In this document: one piece after another, positions 57,110 through 64,000 of the stretch
Position numbering within the stretch: the first letter of the stretch is position 1
Layout: each line of letters starts with the position of its first letter
Source: Thalassomonas sp. RHCl1
GTDB taxonomy: Bacteria > Pseudomonadota > Gammaproteobacteria > Enterobacterales > Alteromonadaceae
DNA: 64,000 bases
Assembly (NCBI RefSeq): GCF_947387555.1
Contig: NZ_CANDNZ010000010.1
Span: 1 to 64,000 of the forward strand
Direction of reading: 5' to 3'
Notes under the pieces: model-generated
Told to the model about the DNA's origin: nothing
What the model saw: the letters and a program-made list of their open reading frames with translations, nothing else
Databases searched by the model: none
Translations under genes and position numbers: made by a program

Positions 57110-57357
57110 CTAAACGCCACACCAACACCTCACAAAATCGGCTCACAAACCTTTTTGATCTTTATGTCGCTGGTCGCCGGATTGATTTTTTCCAATGTCG
57201 CCCTGCCATCGAAAAAAAACCTATAACAACCTTAAGATTACCGCTCTGAGAAAGTGGCGCTAACCTTCCTTAAATAAAACAATTTTTTAAATCAGAAAAC
57301 GGTAACCACCACCGGCTATACTTTGACATGCCCGGGCTTGACTGTTAGATTGCCCGC

Positions 57358-57984
57358 ATGAAAACAACATCTGATAAGACCAAATCCAGCTATCATCACG
57401 GTAACCTGCAAAGCACCCTGATCTTTGCCGCCACCGAAATGATCCACAGCGACGGCGTAGAGAACCTGTCGTTAAGAAAGCTGGCGGAGCGCGTCGGGGT
57501 TTCCCGTACCGCTCCCTACCATCATTTTAAAGATAAAAATGAATTATTGTGCGCCGTCGCCGCCCAGGGCTTTATTGCCTGGCGGGAAATCGCCGAGCAA
57601 ATCTTTAATGATGACAGCTTATCTCCCCGGGAATGCTATCGTCAGTTTATCTCCCGCTATATCGGCTTTGCCGCCGAAAACCCGGCTTTATATGACTTAA
57701 TGTTTGGCGGTACCATCTGGAAAGGGGCCAAAAGCACCCAGACCTTACGGGATATCGCCTACCCCAACTTCCAGTACCAGGTGGAAATGACCAAGATCTG
57801 GCAGCAAAAAGGCCTGATGCCCGAAGGTGAAAATACCCTGAGACTGGCCCAGGTCACCTGGGGCACCATGCATGGTATCGCCAGGTTATTGATTGACGGT
57901 ATTTATGCCGACGCCGGCAGTATTGAAGAAATGTGTGAGTGCGCGCTAAACCTGTTCCTGTCCCATATGCAGCCACAAAGGTAA
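57358..57984 (+). CDS. TetR/AcrR family transcriptional regulator
   Basis: A 208-aa one-component regulator. The N-terminal helix-turn-helix is LSLRKLAERVGVSRTAPYHHFKDKNELL (about residues 38-65, quoted by pattern), followed by a TetR C-terminal ligand domain of the WHG type (ENPALYDLMFGG). No clear ribosome-binding site is seen before the ATG. It stands alone between the duplicated ThrE tail and an M13 peptidase gene, so its targets and ligand are unknown. Confidence 0.9.
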   Translation: MKTTSDKTKSSYHHGNLQSTLIFAATEMIHSDGVENLSLRKLAERVGVSRTAPYHHFKDKNELLCAVAAQGFIAWREIAEQIFNDDSLSPRECYRQFISRYIGFAAENPALYDLMFGGTIWKGAKSTQTLRDIAYPNFQYQVEMTKIWQQKGLMPEGENTLRLAQVTWGTMHGIARLLIDGIYADAGSIEEMCECALNLFLSHMQPQR

Positions 57985-58257
57985 TTTTTACTTTTAGCAT
58001 AAACAGTTAACGCCAAAAAGCCCTGCTTTCCCGCGCTGTAAACCGGTTAACAGCTGTTACCCAAATGTAAAATTATCCTGACGCTAAATTGTCATAAAAT
58101 GTTAATAGTATGTGTCCCATACTGGCGTTTATGGACTATAAGCCTTACTATCTGCTGCATGACATTATCAAACAGTGCGATTTGTCGGGCATTCTTTGAC
58201 TTGTCCGCTAAATATCACTTGAGATAACATTTAATTACACAGGAAATAGCTCCCCAT
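57985..58257. other. Intergenic region before the M13 peptidase
   Basis: About 270 bp, no gene seen. A short perfect dyad agtatg-tgtcc-catact lies at 58107-58123, about 135 bp before the start codon, and may be an operator. Confidence 0.35.
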
Positions 58258-60318
58258 ATGAAAACGATAATAACAAGTGCTTTATGCTCTTCTTTGTTGT
58301 TAGTAGCCGGTTGTAACACCACAGAAGAAACAAATTCAACAAATACTGCTATGCAAAAAACCGCTTTAGCCTCGGGCATTGAAAAAGCGAATATGGACAT
58401 GAGCGTCCGTCCCCAGGACAACTTTTATCAATATATCAACGGTGGCTGGTTAAAGTCCCATGATATCCCCAGCAATAAAACCACTATCGGCTCTTTTTAT
58501 GATCTGCGCGATAAAGCCGATGATGATGTTAAAGCCATTATCGAAGAGCTGGCCGATGCTAAAAGTTTGAAAAACGGCAGCGACGAGCAAAAAGTAGCCG
58601 ACTTGTTCCGCTCTTATATGGATACCGCAGAGCGCGATGCTCAGGGTATTAAACCAATTCAGCATATCCTGGATGTGATCAACAATATCGATGACAAAGA
58701 TCAGCTTGCCAGCTTCTTTGCCAAATACGATGCCCTTGGCATCGCCAACCCGCTGGGCTTTTATATCAGCATCGACGCCAAAAACTCCAGCCGCTATGCC
58801 AGCCATATCTGGCAAAGCGGTTTAGGCTTGCCGGATAGAGATTATTATTTTAATGAAGCAGAGCGTTTTGTTAAATTGCGCAGCGGTTACCTGACCCATA
58901 TTGAAAACATGTACAAGCTTGCCGGTCTTACTGACGGCCAGACGGCAGCAAAAACCATTATGGACCTGGAAAGCCAACTGGCCGAGCATCACTGGACCCG
59001 GGTTGAAAGCCGCAACAGCGAAAAGCGTTACAACAAATTTGCTACCGCTGATTTATCCAGCCTCACAGATGGCTTTAACTGGCAGGCTTACCTGGCTGCC
59101 ATGGGGGTTGCCGGTGAAAAAGACATCATCATCAACCAGCCTGACTTCGTTAAAGCTTTCGGCACCATCTTTGCCGAAACCTCGCTTGAAGACTGGAAAA
59201 GCTATTTAACTTTCCATACCTTAAGCAGCTTCGCCTCTTACCTTGGCCAGGATATCGTTAATGAAGATTTTGACTTTTTCTCCAAGCAGCTTAACGGCCG
59301 CCAGGAGCAACGTCCATTGTGGAAACGCGGCGTGGCTGTGGTTAACAACAACTTAGGTGAAGTCATAGGTAAAGTGTACGTGGGTCGTCATTTCACCCCA
59401 CAAGCAAAATCTCGCATGAGCACTTTAGTTGAGAATTTACGTAGCTCCTATGGCCAGAGCATCGACGAGCTGGAATGGATGTCTAAAGAGACCCAAAAAG
59501 CCGCCCATGTGAAATTAGCCGCCTTTACCCCGAAAATCGGCTACCCGGATAAGTGGGAAGATTACTCTTCACTGACCATCAAAGGCAACGACTTAGTCGG
59601 CAATATTATCCGCTCTCGCACCGTAAGCAGCCAAAAACAACTGGAAAAACTCAGCGGCCCAATCCGCAAATGGGAATGGGGCATGACACCGCAAACGGTT
59701 AATGCTTATTACAGCCCGACCCGTAACGAAATCGTGTTCCCTGCCGCTATTTTACAGCCGCCATTCTTTAATATGGCTGCCGACGATGCGGTAAACTACG
59801 GCGGTATCGGCGCGGTGATCGGTCATGAAATGGGCCATGGTTTCGATGATCAAGGCAGCAAATACGATGCCGAAGGTAATCTGCGTAACTGGTGGTCAGA
59901 GCAGGATTTAGCCGAATTCGCCAAGCGTACCAAATCCCTTGTTGATCAGTACCAGGGCTACAAAGTATTTGACGATTTACACGTCAACGGCGAATTAACC
60001 TTAGGTGAAAACATCGGCGACCTTTCCGGTGTCACTATCGCTTATAAAGCCTACAAGGCCTCTTTAGACGGTAAAGAAGCCCCTGTGATTGACGGCTTGA
60101 CCGGCGACCAGCGCTTCTTCATGGGTTATGCACAAATCTGGCGCAGTAAAATGGTTGAAAAAACTATGCGTAACCGCGTAGCCACCGATCCGCATTCGCC
60201 GGGCGAGTTCCGCGCTCTGGGTTCATTATCGAATATGAATGAATTCTATGAAGCCTTCGACGTTAAAGAAGGCGATGCCATGTACTTACCGCCTGAAAAG
60301 CGCGTTAAAATCTGGTAA
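58258..60318 (+). CDS. M13 family metallopeptidase (neprilysin/PepO-like) lipoprotein
   Basis: A 686-aa zinc endopeptidase. The lipobox is LLVAGC with Cys19 and Asn at +2. The N-terminal M13 domain starts near RPQDNFYQYINGGWL. The catalytic site is HEMGHGFDDQG (His523, Glu524, His527), with ENIGDLSGV supplying Glu584 and Asp588. It ends in KRVKIW, close to the conserved C-terminal Trp of the family. It would cut oligopeptides in the periplasm or at the outer membrane. The gene stands alone with a terminator. Confidence 0.94.
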   Translation: MKTIITSALCSSLLLVAGCNTTEETNSTNTAMQKTALASGIEKANMDMSVRPQDNFYQYINGGWLKSHDIPSNKTTIGSFYDLRDKADDDVKAIIEELADAKSLKNGSDEQKVADLFRSYMDTAERDAQGIKPIQHILDVINNIDDKDQLASFFAKYDALGIANPLGFYISIDAKNSSRYASHIWQSGLGLPDRDYYFNEAERFVKLRSGYLTHIENMYKLAGLTDGQTAAKTIMDLESQLAEHHWTRVESRNSEKRYNKFATADLSSLTDGFNWQAYLAAMGVAGEKDIIINQPDFVKAFGTIFAETSLEDWKSYLTFHTLSSFASYLGQDIVNEDFDFFSKQLNGRQEQRPLWKRGVAVVNNNLGEVIGKVYVGRHFTPQAKSRMSTLVENLRSSYGQSIDELEWMSKETQKAAHVKLAAFTPKIGYPDKWEDYSSLTIKGNDLVGNIIRSRTVSSQKQLEKLSGPIRKWEWGMTPQTVNAYYSPTRNEIVFPAAILQPPFFNMAADDAVNYGGIGAVIGHEMGHGFDDQGSKYDAEGNLRNWWSEQDLAEFAKRTKSLVDQYQGYKVFDDLHVNGELTLGENIGDLSGVTIAYKAYKASLDGKEAPVIDGLTGDQRFFMGYAQIWRSKMVEKTMRNRVATDPHSPGEFRALGSLSNMNEFYEAFDVKEGDAMYLPPEKRVKIW

Positions 60319-60347
60319 ACCAGGTAATATTTACCACTTATCTATTT

Positions 60348-60373
60348 AAGGGAGCCTCGGCTCCCTTTTTTAT
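60348..60373 (+). terminator. Terminator of the M13 peptidase gene
   Basis: Stem aagggag / ctccctt with a CCTCGG centre (itself able to pair) followed by a T run, 30 bp after the stop codon. Confidence 0.92.
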
Positions 60374-60540
60374 TTTAAAAACAAACCTTGCCCTCGCAAC
60401 TGCCAGCTCGGCTCGTACTGCTAATGCTGTTGTGCCTCCCCTCTTGACCTTCAAGTCCTAAGTCTCGATCACCAACCTTAACGCTTTGACAATTCCATAT
60501 AAGAAATGACAGTTCTTTACATTAAAGTTGGCTATTCTAT

Positions 60541-60569
60541 TTGACTAATATCTCACCATACGATTTAAT
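60541..60569 (+). promoter_or_regulatory. Promoter of the TetR-MFP-RND operon
   Basis: A -35 TTGACT (60541-60546), 17 nt, and -10 TTTAAT (60564-60569), about 30 bp before the regulator start codon. The -10 lies inside the palindrome at 60563-60590. Confidence 0.6.
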
Positions 60570-60590
60570 TAATCACATGATTAGTTAAAT
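60563..60590. promoter_or_regulatory. Palindromic operator of the TetR regulator (predicted)
   Basis: A 28-bp dyad: arms ATTTAATTAATCA and TGATTAGTTAAAT match at 12 of 13 positions around a 2-nt centre. It covers the -10 element and the likely transcription start, 12 bp upstream of the regulator ATG. Size and position fit a self-repressing TetR dimer pair. Confidence 0.65.
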
Positions 60591-60602
60591 ACCAGTACTC
60601 TA

Positions 60603-61256
60603 ATGCCAGATAAGGGAAACCAGACAAGCAGCAAAGGCCGTCCGGTCGACAGCGAAAAACAGGCATTGCAAAAGCAAAAATTGCTTGATGCCGCACTAGC
60701 CCTGTTAAGTGAAAAAAGCTTTAGCGAAATCACCATACGTGAATTAGGTAAAGTGGCGGGAGTGAACTCCGCCATGGTCAGTTATTACTTTGATAACAAA
60801 GAAGGTTTATTTATTGCCTTATTAGATCAGCTCTCGGATAAAGAATTTAGCCGCCTGCGTGATTTACACCGGGAAAAAGAACCAATAAAAGCTGTGATCA
60901 CTTTTATGCTCACTATGGTCAATCAAAACCCGGGATTAATGAAATTGGTACACAGTGAAGCCATGACCCCGGATTCAACCTTAGGGGCTGCCATGATCGA
61001 ACGTTTTCCCAAACGCATGGCTGGCCTTTTACCTGAGCTTATCGCCGGGCAGCAGGCACAGGGAAAAATACGCGCTGACATTAACCCCAAATATGCCGCC
61101 TTTTCTTTGATCAGCTTAATCGTCACCCCCTTTATCGTGACTCCGATAAGGGAGCAGGCATGGCAAATCACAAACCAGGAACTCAATACCCCGCAATGGA
61201 CTGAGCATATTTATCAACTTTTTATATCCGGAATGACTAAAGGGCCAGCCCAATGA
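60603..61256 (+). CDS. TetR/AcrR family regulator of the RND efflux operon
   Basis: A 217-aa regulator with helix-turn-helix ITIRELGKVAGVNSAMVSYYF (about residues 41-61, TetR signature) and a ligand domain with an MVNQNPGLMKLV segment. Its stop codon overlaps the start of the MFP gene (ATGA), so all three genes are probably one operon. The upstream palindrome suggests it represses its own operon and is relieved by an effector of the pump. Confidence 0.92.
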   Translation: MPDKGNQTSSKGRPVDSEKQALQKQKLLDAALALLSEKSFSEITIRELGKVAGVNSAMVSYYFDNKEGLFIALLDQLSDKEFSRLRDLHREKEPIKAVITFMLTMVNQNPGLMKLVHSEAMTPDSTLGAAMIERFPKRMAGLLPELIAGQQAQGKIRADINPKYAAFSLISLIVTPFIVTPIREQAWQITNQELNTPQWTEHIYQLFISGMTKGPAQ

Positions 61257-62629
61257 AAACATGGTTAAAATCCTTCTTAAAGACAAAGTTTGCCTTACCC
61301 GCGATACTTGCCGGCGGTATTGCCTTAATGGTGTTGATCGTTAAACTGCAGCCGCAAATGAAACACAATCCCCAGGCCCGGCCTTCGGTGCCGGTAGATA
61401 CCGTAACCGTAGCCGAGCACATGATCCGTCCCGCCATCACCGGCTTTGGCACGGTTGAACCTGATCTGACGCTGCAGGCCAAAGCAGAAGTATCCGGGCG
61501 CATCACCTATATTCACCCGGAATTAAAAGTAGGTGAAATACTGGCTAAAGATACCCTGCTGCTGCGCATCGACGACAGGGATTACCAGCTCAATTTAAAG
61601 CAGGCACAGGCAGATCTGTTATCCAGCCAAGCCAGTTTAAAAGAAATGGAACTGACGGTAGAAAACAACAAGCTGGATCTGAAGCTGGCCAACGAAAAAC
61701 TGAAAGTGCGGCAAAAAGAACTGGCCCGCCTGGAAAAATTGCGTAAGTCCGGCGCCGTTTCCCTGTCGACCTTGGACGCCGAAAGACAAAACATGCTGCA
61801 GCAACAGCAAGAAGTCCAGCAGCTGAAAAATACCCAGATCACCCTGCCCTCGGATATCGAAGTCTTACAGGCGAAAATTGAAATTTCACAGGCGCAGTTA
61901 GAGCAAAGTAAACGCGACCTGGCCCGCACCGAAATCCGCCTGCCTTTTAACGGCCGCATCAGTGCGGTAAGCGCCGAACTCGATCAGTACGTCAGCACCA
62001 ATACCTTGTTATTCGAAGCTTACGGCATAGACAAAATGATAGTCAATGCCCAGTTTTCCCTGCAGCAGTTCAGCCAGATTGCCGCCAGCTTTGACCGCAG
62101 CCAACTCAATTATGAAGACTTGCTGTCAGACAGAACCATGAGTGATATCTTCAGCTCCCTCGGCCTGAGCGCCACCTTGTATGCGGCCGGTAACGAGTCC
62201 CTGAGCTGGCAGGCAAAAGTAGAACGCCTGTCCGGCAGCATAGACTCCCAAACCCGCACCCTGGGGGTTGTAGTCAGTGTTGAAGGCGTCTATAAAAATA
62301 TCGATCCCGGCGTCAAGCCCCCCTTGCTGGCAGGCAACTATATGAAAGTAAACCTGCACGGCGCTCAAAAAACATTTGTAGTCGCCCCCAGATTCGCCCT
62401 GCACCAGGGACAAATCTATCGGGTAGGTGAAGCAGATACCCTGGAGCGCCTCAATCTCAACAAAGTCCAGCTGCAGGGAGAGCTGGCCCTGTTTACCGAT
62501 ACCCTAAAACCGGGAGATAAAATTATTACCTCGGATGTTTTCCCCGCGGTACAGGGCATGAGCCTGTCCCCGGTCGATGACCTGGCCCTGCAGCAGCAAC
62601 TGGATACCTGGGTGAGGAAAGCACAATGA
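61253..62629 (+). CDS. RND efflux periplasmic adaptor (membrane fusion protein)
   Basis: A 458-aa adaptor with a single N-terminal TM anchor (about 13-30). The first half of a lipoyl domain (AEVSGRITYIHPELKVGE) is followed by a long alpha-helical coiled-coil hairpin (about 115-225, Leu/Gln/Glu-rich), the second lipoyl half (RTEIRLPFNGRISAVSAELDQYV by pattern) and beta-barrel domains. It would bridge the inner-membrane RND permease and an outer-membrane channel; no tolC-like gene follows within the window. It overlaps both neighbours by 4 bp. Confidence 0.92.
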   Translation: MKTWLKSFLKTKFALPAILAGGIALMVLIVKLQPQMKHNPQARPSVPVDTVTVAEHMIRPAITGFGTVEPDLTLQAKAEVSGRITYIHPELKVGEILAKDTLLLRIDDRDYQLNLKQAQADLLSSQASLKEMELTVENNKLDLKLANEKLKVRQKELARLEKLRKSGAVSLSTLDAERQNMLQQQQEVQQLKNTQITLPSDIEVLQAKIEISQAQLEQSKRDLARTEIRLPFNGRISAVSAELDQYVSTNTLLFEAYGIDKMIVNAQFSLQQFSQIAASFDRSQLNYEDLLSDRTMSDIFSSLGLSATLYAAGNESLSWQAKVERLSGSIDSQTRTLGVVVSVEGVYKNIDPGVKPPLLAGNYMKVNLHGAQKTFVVAPRFALHQGQIYRVGEADTLERLNLNKVQLQGELALFTDTLKPGDKIITSDVFPAVQGMSLSPVDDLALQQQLDTWVRKAQ

Positions 62630-64000
62630 TACGCTATTTTACCGCCCACCCGACGGCGGCCAACTTATTGATGCTGCTGCTGATCTTTATGGGCATCAGT
62701 GTCCTGCCGGATATCAAGCGGGAAACCTTTCCGGAAGTCAAAGCCTACTCGCTGCAGGTCAATGTTCCCTATCCGGGGGCAACACCTGTGGATGTCGAGC
62801 AGGGGATCTGTTTGCCGCTCGAAGACGCCCTTGACGGCATCAGTTTTATCGAGGAAAAAGTCTGTGAAGCCAGGCAAAACCTCGGCTTGATGACGATAAA
62901 AATGCTCGAGCAGGGGGATTTCGTTAAATTCACCGATGATGTTAAAACCGCCATCGACGGCATCAACGAATTTCCCGATAACGCCGAAGAGCCTGTGGTG
63001 ACGGAAAAAGGCCGCACCCAACATGTGATTTCCGTCGCCTTAACTGCAGACCTGCCAAGATCTGAGCTAAAAACCCTGGCGGAAAGCCTCAAGCAGCGTA
63101 TCTTGCAACACCCCCAGATCCCGCTGGTGAAGATCAGCGGTTTTTCCGAGCGCCAGCTCAGGGTACAGGTTTCCCAGGAAAACCTGCGCCGTTACGGTCT
63201 GGATCTGCAGCAACTGGTAAGTCTTATCAGCAAGCAGGACCTCGACTTGCCGCTGGGTTCGATTGAAACACAAAACAGCGAAACCCAACTTCGCTTTAGC
63301 GATGAAAGACGCAGCGCCCTGGATCTGGCCCAGCTGGTGATTTTAACCGGCGAACAAGGCAATGAAGTCCGCCTCGGGGAAATCGCCACCATAATCGACA
63401 CCTTTGAACTGGCTGAAGACAAGGTAGAATTTAACGGCCGCCCCGCCGCCCTGCTGAAAATAGAAAAAAATACCATAGACGACAGTTTGGAGGTGCTGGC
63501 GGCGGTGGAAGAGATCATAGTTACCGAATCCGCCCGCCTGCCTGCCGGTGTCTCCCTCGATATTACCCAGGATGCCACCAGCATAGTCAAAGACCGCATC
63601 AATATGCTGCTCACCAACGCCTGGCAGGGACTGCTGCTGGTCTTTGCCACCATGTGGCTGTTTTTTACCGTACGTTATGCCTTCTGGGTGGTAATGGGAC
63701 TGCCGGTCTCATTCTTAGCCAGCGCCTTTGTGCTCGGCCATATGGGCATTACCATCAATATGATTTCCATGGTTGCCCTGTTGCTGGCGCTGGGCATCTT
63801 AATGGATGATGCTATCGTTATTGCCGAGTCTATCGGCACCCAGCTGAAAAAAGGCTTAAAACCCATGGAAGCGGCGATAAAGGGGACTAAAATCGTCGCC
63901 CGTGGGGTTGCCTCTTCCTATGCCACTACTTTGTGCATTTTTATCGGCCTGGTATTTCTCCAGGGAGATCTCGGGCAGATCCTTAAAGTGATCCCTATCG
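62626..64000 (+). CDS. RND family efflux permease (partial, runs off the window)
   Basis: The first 458 codons of an RND transporter starting MIRYFTAHPTAANLLM at 62626, overlapping the MFP stop codon by 4 bp. The first TM helix is followed by the porter domain (VNVPYPGATPVDVEQGI), then TM helices with LLALGILMDDAIVIAES, whose acidic pair is the proton-relay site of TM4. The sequence is open to the last base, so the C-terminal half is missing only because the window ends. It is of the AcrB/MdtB-like hydrophobe/amphiphile efflux type; substrate unknown. Confidence 0.93.
   Translation, partial: MIRYFTAHPTAANLLMLLLIFMGISVLPDIKRETFPEVKAYSLQVNVPYPGATPVDVEQGICLPLEDALDGISFIEEKVCEARQNLGLMTIKMLEQGDFVKFTDDVKTAIDGINEFPDNAEEPVVTEKGRTQHVISVALTADLPRSELKTLAESLKQRILQHPQIPLVKISGFSERQLRVQVSQENLRRYGLDLQQLVSLISKQDLDLPLGSIETQNSETQLRFSDERRSALDLAQLVILTGEQGNEVRLGEIATIIDTFELAEDKVEFNGRPAALLKIEKNTIDDSLEVLAAVEEIIVTESARLPAGVSLDITQDATSIVKDRINMLLTNAWQGLLLVFATMWLFFTVRYAFWVVMGLPVSFLASAFVLGHMGITINMISMVALLLALGILMDDAIVIAESIGTQLKKGLKPMEAAIKGTKIVARGVASSYATTLCIFIGLVFLQGDLGQILKVIPI

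Larger units (their letters stand above)
56791..57216 (+). repeat. Tandem repeat of the ThrE gene 3' end (2 full units and a partial third)
   Basis: Unit 1 (56791-56940, 150 bp) holds the last 37 codons of the exporter gene and 38 bp beyond the stop. Unit 2 (56941-57102, 162 bp) repeats it exactly except that a 4-nt CGAT is replaced by 16 nt, a net gain of 12 nt that keeps the frame. Unit 3 (57103-57216) is identical to unit 2 until it breaks off in the final codons, where it reads on to a TAA as PSKKNL instead of PSKKTL. Units 2 and 3 keep an open 39-codon frame starting MLNATPTPHK. Near-zero divergence means recent duplication or an assembly artefact. Confidence 0.93.

Noticed and set aside
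56941-57216. 39-codon frames in repeat units 2 and 3 as independent genes
   Set aside because: They are copies of the exporter's C terminus without their own ribosome-binding sites; treated as repeat remnants.

Overview
The window looks like chromosomal DNA of a marine gammaproteobacterium of the order Alteromonadales, most like Colwelliaceae (Thalassomonas/Colwellia type). This is inferred from protein style and gene order, not from a database search. The orders bamD / rluD-pgeF-clpB and rpsT / murJ-ribF-ileS-lspA-fkpB-ispH followed by minor pilin genes are typical gammaproteobacterial arrangements. I see no insertion sequence, prophage, integrase, CRISPR array or tRNA gene.

Layout. Positions 1-412 (minus strand) hold the tandem promoters and boxA-containing leader of a ribosomal RNA operon whose 16S gene starts just off the left edge. 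Next come a secreted subtilase (1012-4149), a PEP-CTERM protein, pssA and a DUF4124 protein. The housekeeping block clpB-pgeF-rluD / bamD, then glnB / nadE, follows (7094-13978). A type IV pilus minor-pilin cluster (14072-21242) holds fimT on the plus strand and, on the minus strand, a possible 51-residue membrane ORF, pilV, pilW, pilX, pilY1, pilE and a tapY2-like gene. The conserved ispH-fkpB-lspA-ileS-ribF-murJ block lies divergent from rpsT, which uses a UUG start (21383-29429).

From 29.5 to 48 kb the content is more niche-related: an M49-like lipoprotein hydrolase, a GMC oxidoreductase, a TlpA-like thioredoxin, an acyl-CoA dehydrogenase with a FadR-like operator, an M3 lipoprotein peptidase, a DUF3010 protein, a chemotaxis receptor, a TonB-dependent receptor, a DUF885 lipoprotein and an LTA-synthase-like membrane sulfatase-fold enzyme. 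With the M13 peptidase at 58258 there are four predicted lipoprotein metallopeptidases plus one secreted subtilase, which points to a protein- and peptide-degrading lifestyle.

48.2-52 kb (minus strand) carries an apparent operon of three secreted proteins of unknown function: two tandem paralogues and a seven-repeat fibronectin-III-like protein with a cysteine pair in every repeat. This is the best candidate for an undescribed system here. It is followed by a class II aldolase / enolase-superfamily pair, an NRDE-family protein, a 57-residue membrane protein and a ThrE-type exporter. The last codons of the exporter gene are repeated in tandem with hairpins at the junctions (56791-57216). The right end holds a TetR regulator, the M13 peptidase, and a TetR-MFP-RND efflux operon with a 28-bp palindrome over its promoter; the RND gene runs off the window.

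All functional calls come from reading motifs and overall resemblance. No searches were run.
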